Source of the DNA: Azospirillum sp. RU38E
GTDB taxonomy: Bacteria; Pseudomonadota; Alphaproteobacteria; Azospirillales; Azospirillaceae
DNA: 64,000 nt
Direction: 5' to 3'
NCBI RefSeq assembly: GCF_900188385.1
Contig: NZ_FZOI01000011.1
Span: 1-64,000, forward strand
Positions 8,879 through 19,100 of the stretch are shown one piece after another. The notes below the pieces were generated by a model. It was given only the letters and a program-made list of their open reading frames with translations. It searched no databases and was not told the DNA's origin. A program made the position numbers and the translations under genes. Each line of letters begins with the position of its first letter. The stretch's first letter is position 1.

Positions 8879-11029
8879 ATGGCGCGCCGGACCTTCAGTG
8901 ACTCCTGGTTTCGCGTTGCCGGCCTGCGCATCGGTCTGCGCACCGGCATCCGTGCCCGGCGCCAGCGCTTCCGGGGCGATGACTGGTACATCCTGCACGA
9001 CCCTTATAATAACGAGTTCTTCCGGCTGCGCCCGGCGGCCTTCCGCTTCCTCTCCGCCCTCACCACCGAAAAGACGGTGGAGGAATTATGGGCGGAGATG
9101 CTGGACAGCGACCCGACGGAGGCACCGGGCCAGGAAGAGGTGGTGCAGCTTCTGGCCCAGCTTTATCAGGCGCGCCTGCTGCATGTGGATCGGGAGCCGG
9201 ATATTGACGGCATTTTCGACCGCTATGTTCAGCATAAGCGGATGGAGATGCGCTCCAAGCTGCTGTCGCTGTTCTTCATGCGGGTGCCCCTGTGGGACCC
9301 CGACGGGTTCCTGCGCCGCATCCAGCCTTTCACCCGCTTCCTGTTCACGCCCTGGAGCCTGCTGGTCCTGGGGGTGCTGATGCTGCTGGCCGGCAAGGCC
9401 GTCTTTGACAATCTGGATCAGTTGCTGACCCAGTCGGCGGGCCTGCTGTCACCAGGTAACCTGCCCTGGCTGCTGGTCATTACCGTGTTGCTGAAGGGCT
9501 GGCACGAGCTGGGTCATGGCGTGGTCTGCCGGCATTTCGGCGGGGAGGTGCGCACCTTCGGCATCATGCTGATGATGTTCATGCCCGTGCCCTATATGGA
9601 TGCCACCAGCAGCTGGGCCTTCCGCTCGCACTGGCAGCGGGCCTTGGTGGGGGCGGCTGGTATGTTGGCCGAACTGCCGGTGGCCGCCCTGGCGGCCCTG
9701 GTCTGGGCCTATACGGGGGATGGGGCGGTGAACGCGCTGGCGTTCAACACCATGATCATCGCCTCCATCTCTACCCTGATTTTCAATGGCAACCCGCTGC
9801 TGCGGTATGATGCCTATTACATCCTGTCCGATCTGGTGCAGGTACCCAATCTCTATGACCGGGCCAATCGGCAATGGTTTTACTGGATCGAGCGCCATGT
9901 CTTCGGGGTGCGGGAAGGGATCAGCCCTGCCGACAGTCCGGGGGAGGCGGTGCTGCTGGGCTTGTATGGCCTGCTTTCCACCCTGTACCGGCTGGTGATT
10001 GCCGTTGCCGTGGTGATCTATGCTGCCGACCGGTCGCTGTGGCTGGGGTTGGGCGTGGGGTTGCTGTCGGGCATCGGCCTGATCGGTATGCCGCTGGCGA
10101 AACTGCCGAATTATCTGCTGTCGGGCCCCAGCCTGGCGCGTCAGCGCCATCGGGCCATCACGGCCGTTGCCGGCTTTGCCGCCTTTCTGGCGGCGACCAT
10201 CTTCCTGTTGCCGCTGCCCTATTCGGTGGATGCGCATGGGGTGGTGGAATCCGACCATTACCAGCGGCTTTACGCGCTGGAGGGCGGTTGGCTGCGCGAA
10301 ATCCTGGCCGGTAACGGCCAATGGGTGCAGCCGGGCGACCTGCTGATGCGGCTGGACAATCCCGAACTGCTGTTCGAGCAGCGGGAGCTGAAGGCGGAGG
10401 TCATGGAAACCGAAGCCATTCTGGCCAACGCCCATTCCCGCATGATGGCCGATGTCGCCCCCTTGCGTTCCCGGTTGGAGACGTTGCGGGAACGACTGGC
10501 CGATGTGGAAAAGCGGGTGGCCCTGCTGGAGGTGCGGGCCGAACAGGCCGGTATCTGGGCGGCACCCGGCCTGCAGCAGCGGCTGGGCAGCCTGCTGCCC
10601 CGCGGCGGACAGCTTGGCCTGATCGTCGATCCCGCCCTTTACCGCTTCGTCGCCGTGATCCCGCAGGCCGATGCCGCCAGCCTGTTCGATGGGCCGGTCG
10701 ATGCGCGGGAGGTGCGGCTAAGCGGCATTGCCGGCTGGTCGCTGCCCACCCAGACCACCACCGTCATCCCGGTAGAGCAGCGTGAACTGCCGTCGGCCGT
10801 GCTGGGCTGGCGGGGGGGCGGCGATATCCAGGTCAGCGACCAGGAAGGCCATGGTGAGATCGCGCGTGAAGCCTTCTTCCAGGTGATGGTGCGACTGAAG
10901 CCGACCGAGGCACCGGGCCTGTTTCATGGCCGGTCGGGCCGGCTGCGGCTGCAGCTTGCACCCCGCACCGTGGCCCAGCGTATCGGCCGCGCCGTTGACC
11001 AGCTGATGCAGAAACGGTACCGGCTATGA
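8879..11029 (+). CDS. PqqD-like / M50 site-2 metalloprotease / HlyD fusion
   Basis: A 716-residue multidomain inner-membrane protein. Residues about 30-105 resemble PqqD, the small winged-helix domain that binds leader peptides in RiPP pathways (ILHDPYNNEFFRLRPAAFRF, then TTEKTVEELWAEM and VVQLLAQLYQARLLHVD). A polytopic M50 (site-2-protease type) domain follows, with zinc motif HELGH at 209-213 and a second motif NPLLRYDAYY whose D311 would be the third metal ligand. After several further membrane segments, residues about 450-700 form an HlyD-like lipoyl/coiled-coil module (ALEGGWLREILAGNGQWVQP; coiled coil around 500-560). It sits between the GAF-HlyD protein and the SecA-like ATPase, sharing ATGA with the latter. 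Domains are seen directly. A role in recognising and processing the giant exported protein is inference. Confidence 0.85.
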   Translation: MARRTFSDSWFRVAGLRIGLRTGIRARRQRFRGDDWYILHDPYNNEFFRLRPAAFRFLSALTTEKTVEELWAEMLDSDPTEAPGQEEVVQLLAQLYQARLLHVDREPDIDGIFDRYVQHKRMEMRSKLLSLFFMRVPLWDPDGFLRRIQPFTRFLFTPWSLLVLGVLMLLAGKAVFDNLDQLLTQSAGLLSPGNLPWLLVITVLLKGWHELGHGVVCRHFGGEVRTFGIMLMMFMPVPYMDATSSWAFRSHWQRALVGAAGMLAELPVAALAALVWAYTGDGAVNALAFNTMIIASISTLIFNGNPLLRYDAYYILSDLVQVPNLYDRANRQWFYWIERHVFGVREGISPADSPGEAVLLGLYGLLSTLYRLVIAVAVVIYAADRSLWLGLGVGLLSGIGLIGMPLAKLPNYLLSGPSLARQRHRAITAVAGFAAFLAATIFLLPLPYSVDAHGVVESDHYQRLYALEGGWLREILAGNGQWVQPGDLLMRLDNPELLFEQRELKAEVMETEAILANAHSRMMADVAPLRSRLETLRERLADVEKRVALLEVRAEQAGIWAAPGLQQRLGSLLPRGGQLGLIVDPALYRFVAVIPQADAASLFDGPVDAREVRLSGIAGWSLPTQTTTVIPVEQRELPSAVLGWRGGGDIQVSDQEGHGEIAREAFFQVMVRLKPTEAPGLFHGRSGRLRLQLAPRTVAQRIGRAVDQLMQKRYRL

Positions 11030-13008
11030 CGGCATTGGCGCGTGAATATGGCCATGGTCTGCTGGCCCGCCCTGCCCGTCTGGCATCCGGGCTGGATGTG
11101 CTGGCCGACAATCTGGCCGGCATGATCCGGCGTCGCCGCTTTGGCCTGAAAAGGCTGGGGCAGATGGCCGATGCGGTGATGGCCGCGATGGAAGCCCTGG
11201 CCCCCCTGTCGGAAGAGGCACTGCGCCAGCGCATGGCGGCGGTTTCCGCGGACGTGGGGCTGGCCGGCCGTCTGCCGCTGCGCGAGCGGCTGGACCGCGA
11301 CGCCGCTGCCCTGGCCGTGGTGGGGGAGGTGGCTGCCCGCGCCCTGGGGATGCGCCCCTACCGTGTGCAACTGATCGGGGCGCTGGCCATTGCCAGTGGC
11401 AATGCCGCCGAACTGGCGACGGGGGAGGGCAAGACGCTGGTGGTGGGGCTGGCGGCGGTACTGGCCGCCTGGACCCGCCGCCCCTGCCATGTCGTCACCG
11501 CCAATGATTATCTGGCCGGGCGTGACGCGGAGCTGATGCGCCCGCTCTATGATGCCTGTGGTGTCAGTGTCGGCCATATCGCTGGCACCATGGATCCGCC
11601 CCGGCGGCGCTGGAACTATAATTGCGATGTGGTCTATGCCACCAGCCAGCAATTGACGGCGGATTTCCTGCGCGATCAGCTGGCGCTGGGCGGCATCATC
11701 GATCCTGACCGCCGGCTGATCCGCCGGCTGGGTGGGGAGGCGACGTCGGCCCAGCCGGTGATGCGGGGCCTGCACACGGCCATTGTCGATGAAGCCGACA
11801 GCGTGCTGATCGACGAGGCGGCGACGCCACTGATCATCGCCGTCCCCCGCCAGGGCAAGGACTTGCACGAAGCCAGCATTATCGCCGATGGGATTGCCCG
11901 CGCCCTGGTCACCGGCGTGGATTACCGGCCCGATGAACAGGCCCGCCTGCTGGAACTGACCCCGGCCGGGGAATTGCGGATTGAGACGCTGGGCCGCACG
12001 CTGCCGCCCCTGTGGCGTGGCAAGGCCCGGCGGGAAGAGCTGGTGCGTCAGGCCCTTACCGCCCATCATTTCTACACACGCGACCATCATTATGTGATCC
12101 GTGATGACAAGGTGGTGATCGTCGATGATCTGACCGGCCGCTTCATGGAGGATCGCTCCTGGAGCTATGGGCTGCATCAGGCGGTGGAGGCCAAGGAAGG
12201 GGTGCCGATCACCGATCAGACGGCCCCGCAGGCCCGGCTGAGTTTCCAGGGTTTCTTCCGGCTTTACCGCCGCATGGGCGGGGTCAGCGGCACCTTGCAG
12301 CGGGTGGAAGGGGAGCTGTGGCGCGTCTATCGGCTGGGCGTGGTGCGGGTGCCGCGCCGCCTGCCGTCCCAGCGCCTGCATCTACCCACCCGCGTGCTGC
12401 CGGACAGTGCCGCCAAGTTTGATGCGGTCGAAGCGGAAATCCTGCGGGTGCATGAGACCGGCCGGCCGATCCTGGTCGGCACCCGTGCCATCGGCACCAG
12501 CGAGGCGCTGGCCGCACGGCTGGCGGCGCGCGGCATTGCCTGTCAGGTTCTGAATGCCCTGCATGAGCAGGAGGAGGCGGCCATCATTGCCGCTGCCGGG
12601 GGGCAGGGCCGTATCACCATTGCCACCAACATGGCCGGTCGCGGCACCGATATCCGCGTACCGCCCGACATGCTGGCCCTCGGCGGCCTGCATCTGATCA
12701 CCACAGAGGCCAATGAAGCCCAGCGGGTGGATTGGCAGCTTTACGGCCGCGTCGCCCGGCAGGGCGATCCCGGCTCCGTCCAGCCCTTTCAGAGCCTGGA
12801 TGATCCCCTGCTGGAGCAGGGGGCGCCGGTCTTCCTTCGCAAGCTGCTCCGGCAGCAGCTGGGGCGCCCTCTCGGCGGGAAGCTGGCCTTGCTGACCTTT
12901 GCGCTGGTGCAGCGCCGGGCGGAGGCGAGAGCGGCCGCCAACCGCCGGCAGGTGCTGAAAATGGATGACTGGCAGGAAAAATCCTTGGCCTTCGCCGGCG
13001 CGAAATAA
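11026..13008 (+). CDS. Short SecA-like translocase ATPase
   Basis: A 660-residue SecA paralogue; housekeeping SecA has about 850-900 residues. Both motor folds are complete: VQLIGALAIASGNAAELATG leading to Walker A TGEGKT (132-137), VDEAD (254-258) followed by SVLIDEA, the substrate cross-linking region between, NMAGRGTD (535-542), GGLHLITTEANEAQRVDWQL, and GRVARQGDPGS with arginine fingers (574-584). It ends soon after, so the C-terminal helical-wing/scaffold part is very reduced and there is no cysteine-rich zinc tail for SecB binding. No secY gene accompanies it. It is translationally coupled to the M50/HlyD gene and precedes the giant gene, so I infer an ATPase devoted to that substrate. 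The name secA should be kept for the housekeeping gene. Confidence 0.87.
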   Translation: MTALAREYGHGLLARPARLASGLDVLADNLAGMIRRRRFGLKRLGQMADAVMAAMEALAPLSEEALRQRMAAVSADVGLAGRLPLRERLDRDAAALAVVGEVAARALGMRPYRVQLIGALAIASGNAAELATGEGKTLVVGLAAVLAAWTRRPCHVVTANDYLAGRDAELMRPLYDACGVSVGHIAGTMDPPRRRWNYNCDVVYATSQQLTADFLRDQLALGGIIDPDRRLIRRLGGEATSAQPVMRGLHTAIVDEADSVLIDEAATPLIIAVPRQGKDLHEASIIADGIARALVTGVDYRPDEQARLLELTPAGELRIETLGRTLPPLWRGKARREELVRQALTAHHFYTRDHHYVIRDDKVVIVDDLTGRFMEDRSWSYGLHQAVEAKEGVPITDQTAPQARLSFQGFFRLYRRMGGVSGTLQRVEGELWRVYRLGVVRVPRRLPSQRLHLPTRVLPDSAAKFDAVEAEILRVHETGRPILVGTRAIGTSEALAARLAARGIACQVLNALHEQEEAAIIAAAGGQGRITIATNMAGRGTDIRVPPDMLALGGLHLITTEANEAQRVDWQLYGRVARQGDPGSVQPFQSLDDPLLEQGAPVFLRKLLRQQLGRPLGGKLALLTFALVQRRAEARAAANRRQVLKMDDWQEKSLAFAGAK

Positions 13009-13035
13009 TCTCTGTTTGCCCCCGAAATCCGTTTT

Positions 13036-13053
13036 GCTTTAACGCGTTAAAGC
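13036..13053. promoter_or_regulatory. Perfect 18-bp palindrome upstream of the giant gene
   Basis: GCTTTAACGCGTTAAAGC is a perfect inverted repeat lying 28 bases after the SecA-like gene and about 100 bases before the giant gene start. There is no T-run, so it looks like an operator rather than a terminator. The 146-base gap (13009-13154) is the only sizeable one after the start of the operon, which suggests the giant gene may have its own promoter. I cannot point to a confident -35/-10 pair. Confidence 0.45.
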
Positions 13054-13143
13054 ACTGTGGGCGCTTTATGTATGTTTAGTTGTATGCTATCCTTGTGGAT
13101 AGTGTGTGCCTCCCCTTTTGTTTGTCTTGCTGCATTGCGGTCC

Positions 13144-13148
13144 AGGAG
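13144..13148 (+). promoter_or_regulatory. Ribosome binding site fixing the giant gene start
   Basis: AGGAG lies 6 bases before the ATG at 13155 (3 before the ATG at 13152). The frame is open further upstream to a TTG at 13080, but that extension has no Shine-Dalgarno and would add 25 residues with four cysteines, unlike the rest of the protein. Confidence 0.75.
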
Positions 13149-13154
13149 CTGATG

Positions 13155-16100
13155 ATGTTCAGTGTCGATCATATTAACCGTCGTGTCCGTCGCGTCCTGT
13201 CTCGTCTACGTCGCCTTGGTAACAGGGGCGGGGTTCAGCGTGGATATGGGCGGGGCCAGGGCGTGACCGGTGGCGGTCGGCGTCGGCGTTATTCGGCCAA
13301 CCCGTTCCATATTGAGAAGTTGGAACCCCGCCTGCTGCTGTCGGCCGACGGCATTTTTGGCGCCCAGACGGCGGCCTTGATGACCGGGCAGGCCCGTGCC
13401 GACCTGGACAGCCTGAACAACCCCGCCTTGATCAGTGCCAATGGCGCTGCCGGTCTGGTGGCGATGGATGCCAGCCGTGCGGCTGTCAACCCGGACAAGG
13501 CGGTGGAAAAGGCGGATATCAAGGCGGACCAGGCGCCGCGCGATGCCATCGCGCTGACCTTGACCCCCGATATGGCGGCACAATCCCTGGCGGTCGGCAA
13601 TATCACCCTGGATGCCCGCATCGACAATCCGGGCGATCTCGGGGCCGGGGCCAGCCTGCTGGCGGCCCCGGCCGGCCAGACATTGCAGGCGCAACAGGGC
13701 AGCGGGCTGGATCAGCTGTTCGATGGCACGCCGGTGACGGTCGCTTTGCACGGGGAAGCCGGCAGCCGCCTGGGTCTGTCGGCGGCCGACAGCGAAAAGG
13801 CGGTGCTGAACAGTATCAACCATGGCGTGCTGGACCTTTCCTGGTTCTCCGGTGACGTTTCCGTGGTGGTCAGCGCCTCCGGTGTGGTGCGCATCGGGGA
13901 AACGCCGCTGGATGTCACTGCCGATGGTCAGCCCGGCCTGGATCTCGGCCCCTCCTTCATCGAGGTGCGGGGCGTCTCCGGCCTGATCCTGGGCGGTGGC
14001 AATGATCAGGTGATCGTCGAGGATGGCAGCAATGCCCCCTTCAGCCTGGATACCGGGGCGGGGCGTGACCGGCTGGCCCTGGTCAGCGGGGATGCGGACT
14101 GGACCATTTCCGGGGAAGGCAGCGGCGATGTGCGTGCCATCAGCTTCCGGGGTGTGGAGGATTTGAAGGGCGCCGCCGACAGCCAGGACCGGTTCATCCT
14201 GAAGGCGGAAGGCCATCTTCTGGGCGTGATGGATGGCGGGGCGCGGGGCTTTGATACGCTGGTGCTGGATGGCGGCAATTACCAGTCGCTGCTGTTCCAG
14301 GCCTTCAGCCCCGCTGACGGTATCATCAGCCGCGACGGCGTGACCGTCAGCTATGCCGGGTTGGAACCGATCATCGATAATACGCTGACGGTTGATCGCG
14401 TCATCACCATGACCAATGGCGATGATGCCGACGCCAAACTGGCCATGGCGGGTGACAAGCTGATCCTGTCCGGCAGCACATTCGAGGATATCACCTTCCT
14501 GAAGCCCAGCAATTCCCTGACCATCCGGGGGCTGGATGGCAGGGACGCGGTGACGCTAGATACGCTGGACCTGGGTGATACCAGCCTGACGGTGGAGGCT
14601 GAGCGCATCGTGGTGCTGGATGGCGCCACCATCACCGGCAACCGCGATATCAATCTGCGGGCCGATGCAACCGCCACCGGCCGTTTCGACCGGGGCGTCA
14701 ATCTGGACCTTTCCGCCGGCATCAGCATTGCCGGCACGATCCGCATTGCTGGCGATCTGATCGCTGCGGCCAGCGTGGGGGGAGACACATCCGTCATCGC
14801 CAGCGGTGATTATGATGTGGTCGATACGCGCGTGGTGGCGGGGGCCACGGCCACCATTACCGGCTCGGCCGTGCTGCAGGCCCGGTCGGTCACCCTGACG
14901 GCGGACAACAGCCAGTCGCTGACCATCGATAGCCGCCCCCGGGATGGCGGCAAGGCCAGCATCAGCGTCACCAACAACACCCAGGCCATCGTGCAGGCGG
15001 GGGCCAGCATCAGCGTGGGCAGCAACGCGGCGGGCCAGGGCTTGCAGGTGGCTGCCAGCGATCATACCGCGATTGCCGTGACGGTGACGCTGGATGACAG
15101 CAATATCAAGTCGCTGGACGGTTTTGACCGTTTCAAGTCCAGCATCACCCTTTCCCGCACCACCGCTGCGACCCTGGGCGGTGACGGTGCCGTTACCAAT
15201 GTCGGTGCGATCAATGGCGCGGCGGTGGGGGCGGTCAGCCTCTCCGCCCTGTCCGGCGGCTCGATCAAGGCGCTGACGGCTTCCCGCCTGTCCGGCAGTA
15301 ACGAACTCAGCATCGCCGCCGACACGGTCGGGGCGAGGGTGAGCAACAGCACCATCAATGCCGGCGCCATGACGGTGACGGCGGAAGGGGCGGTCGCCGT
15401 CACCTCCCGGGCCAAGGCGGTGGATACCCAGGTGACGGGGGCCATCACCGCCCAGCTGGTGGACAGCAAGGTCAATGTCGCGGATGGCAGCATCACGGTG
15501 CAGGCAGCTGACAAGTCAGTCTTCCTGGCCCACTCGGCAGATTTCGAAACAGATCCCAACCTGCTGGTCAGCATCAATCTGGGGCTCGCCCGGGCCGACA
15601 ATACGATCAACCGCAGCGTGACGGCCGGTGTCTCAGGCTCTGTCCTGGCAGCGGGTTCCGTGACGGTCACCGCCAGCAGCGACGCCACCATGGTGGCCAA
15701 GACGGACGCATTGGTACTGTCGCGGGTGCTGCTTCTGCCGGCCAGCCTGGGCTATGGCGGTTCCTATGCCTGGAACGCGGTTCAGGGCGATGTACAGTCC
15801 ACGATTATGGACAGCACGGTCACGGCCGGTGGGGGCGGGTTGCGGGTCAGCGCCACCGATCAGCGCGCCATCGACGCGACCACCGATGTTTCTGCCGCCT
15901 CTACCGGTGCCGCCAGTGCGACCCGGGCGGAAACCCTGGCGTTCAACAGCTTGGGTGTGGCGCTTTCCGACGGGTTTTTCAACAATCTGGCAGAGGCCCT
16001 GGGCAGCGGCACGCTGGCCACGGACAAGCCGCTGGTCGCGGCCCGCATCATCCGTTCCGATGTCACCAGTACCGGCGACCTTGCGGTGTCGGCGGAAGCC

Positions 16101-19100
16101 GCTGCCGCCATTAATGCCACGGTCAGCAACACGGCTGTCAATATGGGGGCGCTCTCCGTTGCCTCCTCCCTGATGCTTTCCAGCAACCGGGTGCGCGGTG
16201 GGGCGGAGGCTCTGCTGGCTGGCAGCACGACGGGAAACAATGTCAAGGCCGGTGGCAAGAGCAGTGTCACCGCCAAGGACAAGGCCGACATCAATGCCAA
16301 TATCAAACTGACCACCATTGCCACTGATCAGGAAAATGGCCGCCGCGGCCGTGCCGCAGCGCGGGCGGCGGAACTGCTGGGGACCAGCCCCGCCCCCACC
16401 CTGGCATCCAGCCAGGGGAGCATCGCCGTCAAACTCAATGACAAGGTGACGGTGGCGGAAGGCCACCAGGCCGGTGGTACGCCCGGCACCACCTATATCT
16501 ATCTGGGCCAGGCGACCACGCTGGACCTCTCGCAACAAGATTACGCCAATCTCGACCTCTGGAAGCCAGAGGCGAAGACCGATCCGTTGATGGCGGACGG
16601 GATGGATGTTCTCGCGGCCAGGGCCACGGCCAGCGGCAGCACCATTGCCCGCAACCAGATCGCGGGCGGCGCCCGTGCCGCGGTGAGCGATATCACCCTG
16701 GAGGCCGGTTCGCTGGATATCCAGGCGTCGGCAGCCGCCCTGATCACCGCGACCACCGACGCGGTGGTCAAGGCGGTGGATGTGGGGCTGGTCAGCCTGA
16801 TGGGGCCGTCCGTTGCCAGCGACAGTGTTTTTGCCGTCAACGCCGTCAATGGCGGGGCCAGTGCCACCCTGTCGGGAAGCACCTTGACCGTCAGCGGCGA
16901 CGTTACGATCAATGCCACCAACAGCGCCACCATTGAGGCTGTCAATAAGTCTGTTATTCAGTCCAATACCAGCGCAGGCATCGTGCTGGCCTATAACACG
17001 GTGGGCTATGACGCACCGTCATTGCTGGGCACGACGCTGGACGCATTCCTGGGGGATGGCGTCGGCACCGCCACGCCGGCTGACGCCACGGCCAGTATTG
17101 CCGACAGCAGCCTGACAGTGGGCGGCAACCTGGCCGTCACCGCCTCGAACACGGCCGGCATCAAGGCCAGTGTCAGCAATGATGCCACGGCGGCGTCTTT
17201 TGCGCTGCTGCGGGGGGCCGCTTTCTCCAGCGCCATGACCCTGTCACTGAACGCGGTTGCCGGTGCTGCCAAGGCCGGGATCAGCAATGGTGCAGCCCGT
17301 GACATGACGGTTGCCGGCAATGTGGCGGTGACGGCCGACGACAATGTTTCCATTCAGGCAACAGGCATCCTGAAGGCCGTCTCCAGCACCACGAACGATC
17401 CGGAGAACAGCCTGCTGGGCGCTTTGGCCAAAACGGCGGCGACCTCCTACAATTACAGCTCGCTTTCGGGTGAACAGACGCTGAAGAAGGGGCAGACCGT
17501 CCGCGTTGCCTCTGCTCACAAGGCGGGTGGGGTGACGACGGCGGTTTATCGCTGGGTTGGCCCCAGCGGTTCCACAATTAACCTCGGCGCGGAGAACTAC
17601 GCCGACAAGACGCGCTGGGTGCGGGCCGATGTGCCGTCCGCCCGCGATGCTTTGCCGGAACTGACGGAACTGACCGGATCGGTGGCGGTGGCCACTGGTG
17701 CCATCATCATGCGCAACAGTGTGGCCGGCGGTGCCACGGCAGGCATTGACGGGCTGCGCCTGACGGCAGAGGGCAATGTCAGCCTGTCGGCCAGCGAGCG
17801 GGGCACGCTGATTGCCTATGCTGATGGTGTTGCCTCTTCCAAGGCCTCCTCTTACTTTGCCAAGGGGGCATCGGTGGCGGCCGGTGGCATCATCGCCACC
17901 AACAGCCTGTTGGGTGCGGCCAGCGCCAGCATCACCAATGGCAGCGTGCAGGCAGGTGACCTGAAGGTTGGGGCTGATACCACCGCCACCCTGGATGCCA
18001 CCGCCACCATGTCGATGAAGGCGGATGCAGCAACGGCGGGGGCCACCGTTGCCTTCAACCAGTTGGGCTATGGCCCCCGCAACCTGCTGACCTCTACCCT
18101 GGATGCGCTGCTGGGTACGGGAATTGCGACGCCGCAACCGGCCAACGCAACCGCCTTTATTGAAGATGTGCGACTGGACCTGAAGGGTGATCTGACGGTC
18201 TCCGCCACCACCAACAGCCTGATCAATGCGACGATCAGCAATGCGGCGGTGACGACGGCGTCGGCCCTGTTCGGGGCCAGCGGTGCGTCTTATAGCGGCC
18301 TGCTGGCGAGCAATCTGGTGAGCAGCCGGGCGGATGCCTATGTTCGGCAGACCAAGGCGACGTCGGGTGAGATGTCGGCGGCGGGTACGGTGTCGGTGAC
18401 GGCGACGGACAGCGCGCGGATCAATTCCAACACCAAGATGGTGTCGTCGACGACGACGTCCAATGATGGCGGCGTGGGGCTGGTGAACAACCTGTTCAAC
18501 AAGGCCACGCCGGTTGATTTCCTGAGCAGCGACGGCAAGCAGAAGCTGGGCTTCGGGGCGGTGGTGCGTGTTGTTGCCGGCCATGAGGCGGGCGGTGACG
18601 AGAATGCGCTGTACACCTTCCTGGGTCAGACGCAACAGCTTGACCTGACGGCGACGGATTTCAGCAATCAGGATCTGTGGCGTCAGCTGAAGACGACGCA
18701 GCTGTTGCCGACGGGTTTCAATGTCAGTGATTCCGATGCGGTGGCCGTGGGCGGTCTGGTTGTCCGCAACGAGGTGCGGGGCGGTGCCTCGGCCAAGGTG
18801 ACGGATGTGACGGTGCGGGCCGGCACCCTGTCGGTGAAGGCGGATGAGAAGGCCAATATCACGGCGACGGCCGACGCGCTGACCCAGTCCTTTGGCGGCA
18901 GCGCCTATGGGTCGGGTACCAATATCGCCATCAACGGGGTGATCGCCACCAATGCGGTGCTGTCGGAGGCGGTGGCGCAGATCGGCAAGGCGCAGGTGAC
19001 GGCGACGGGTGATGTGCTGGTGACGGCGCTGAACGATGCCTCGATTGCGGCCGACACCAAGGCGGTGATCGAGACGGGCAATGGCGCGGTCGGGGTGACG

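Noticed and set aside
13080-13154. Upstream TTG start for the giant gene
   Set aside because: No ribosome binding site, a cysteine-rich extension unlike the rest, and a good AGGAG/ATG downstream.
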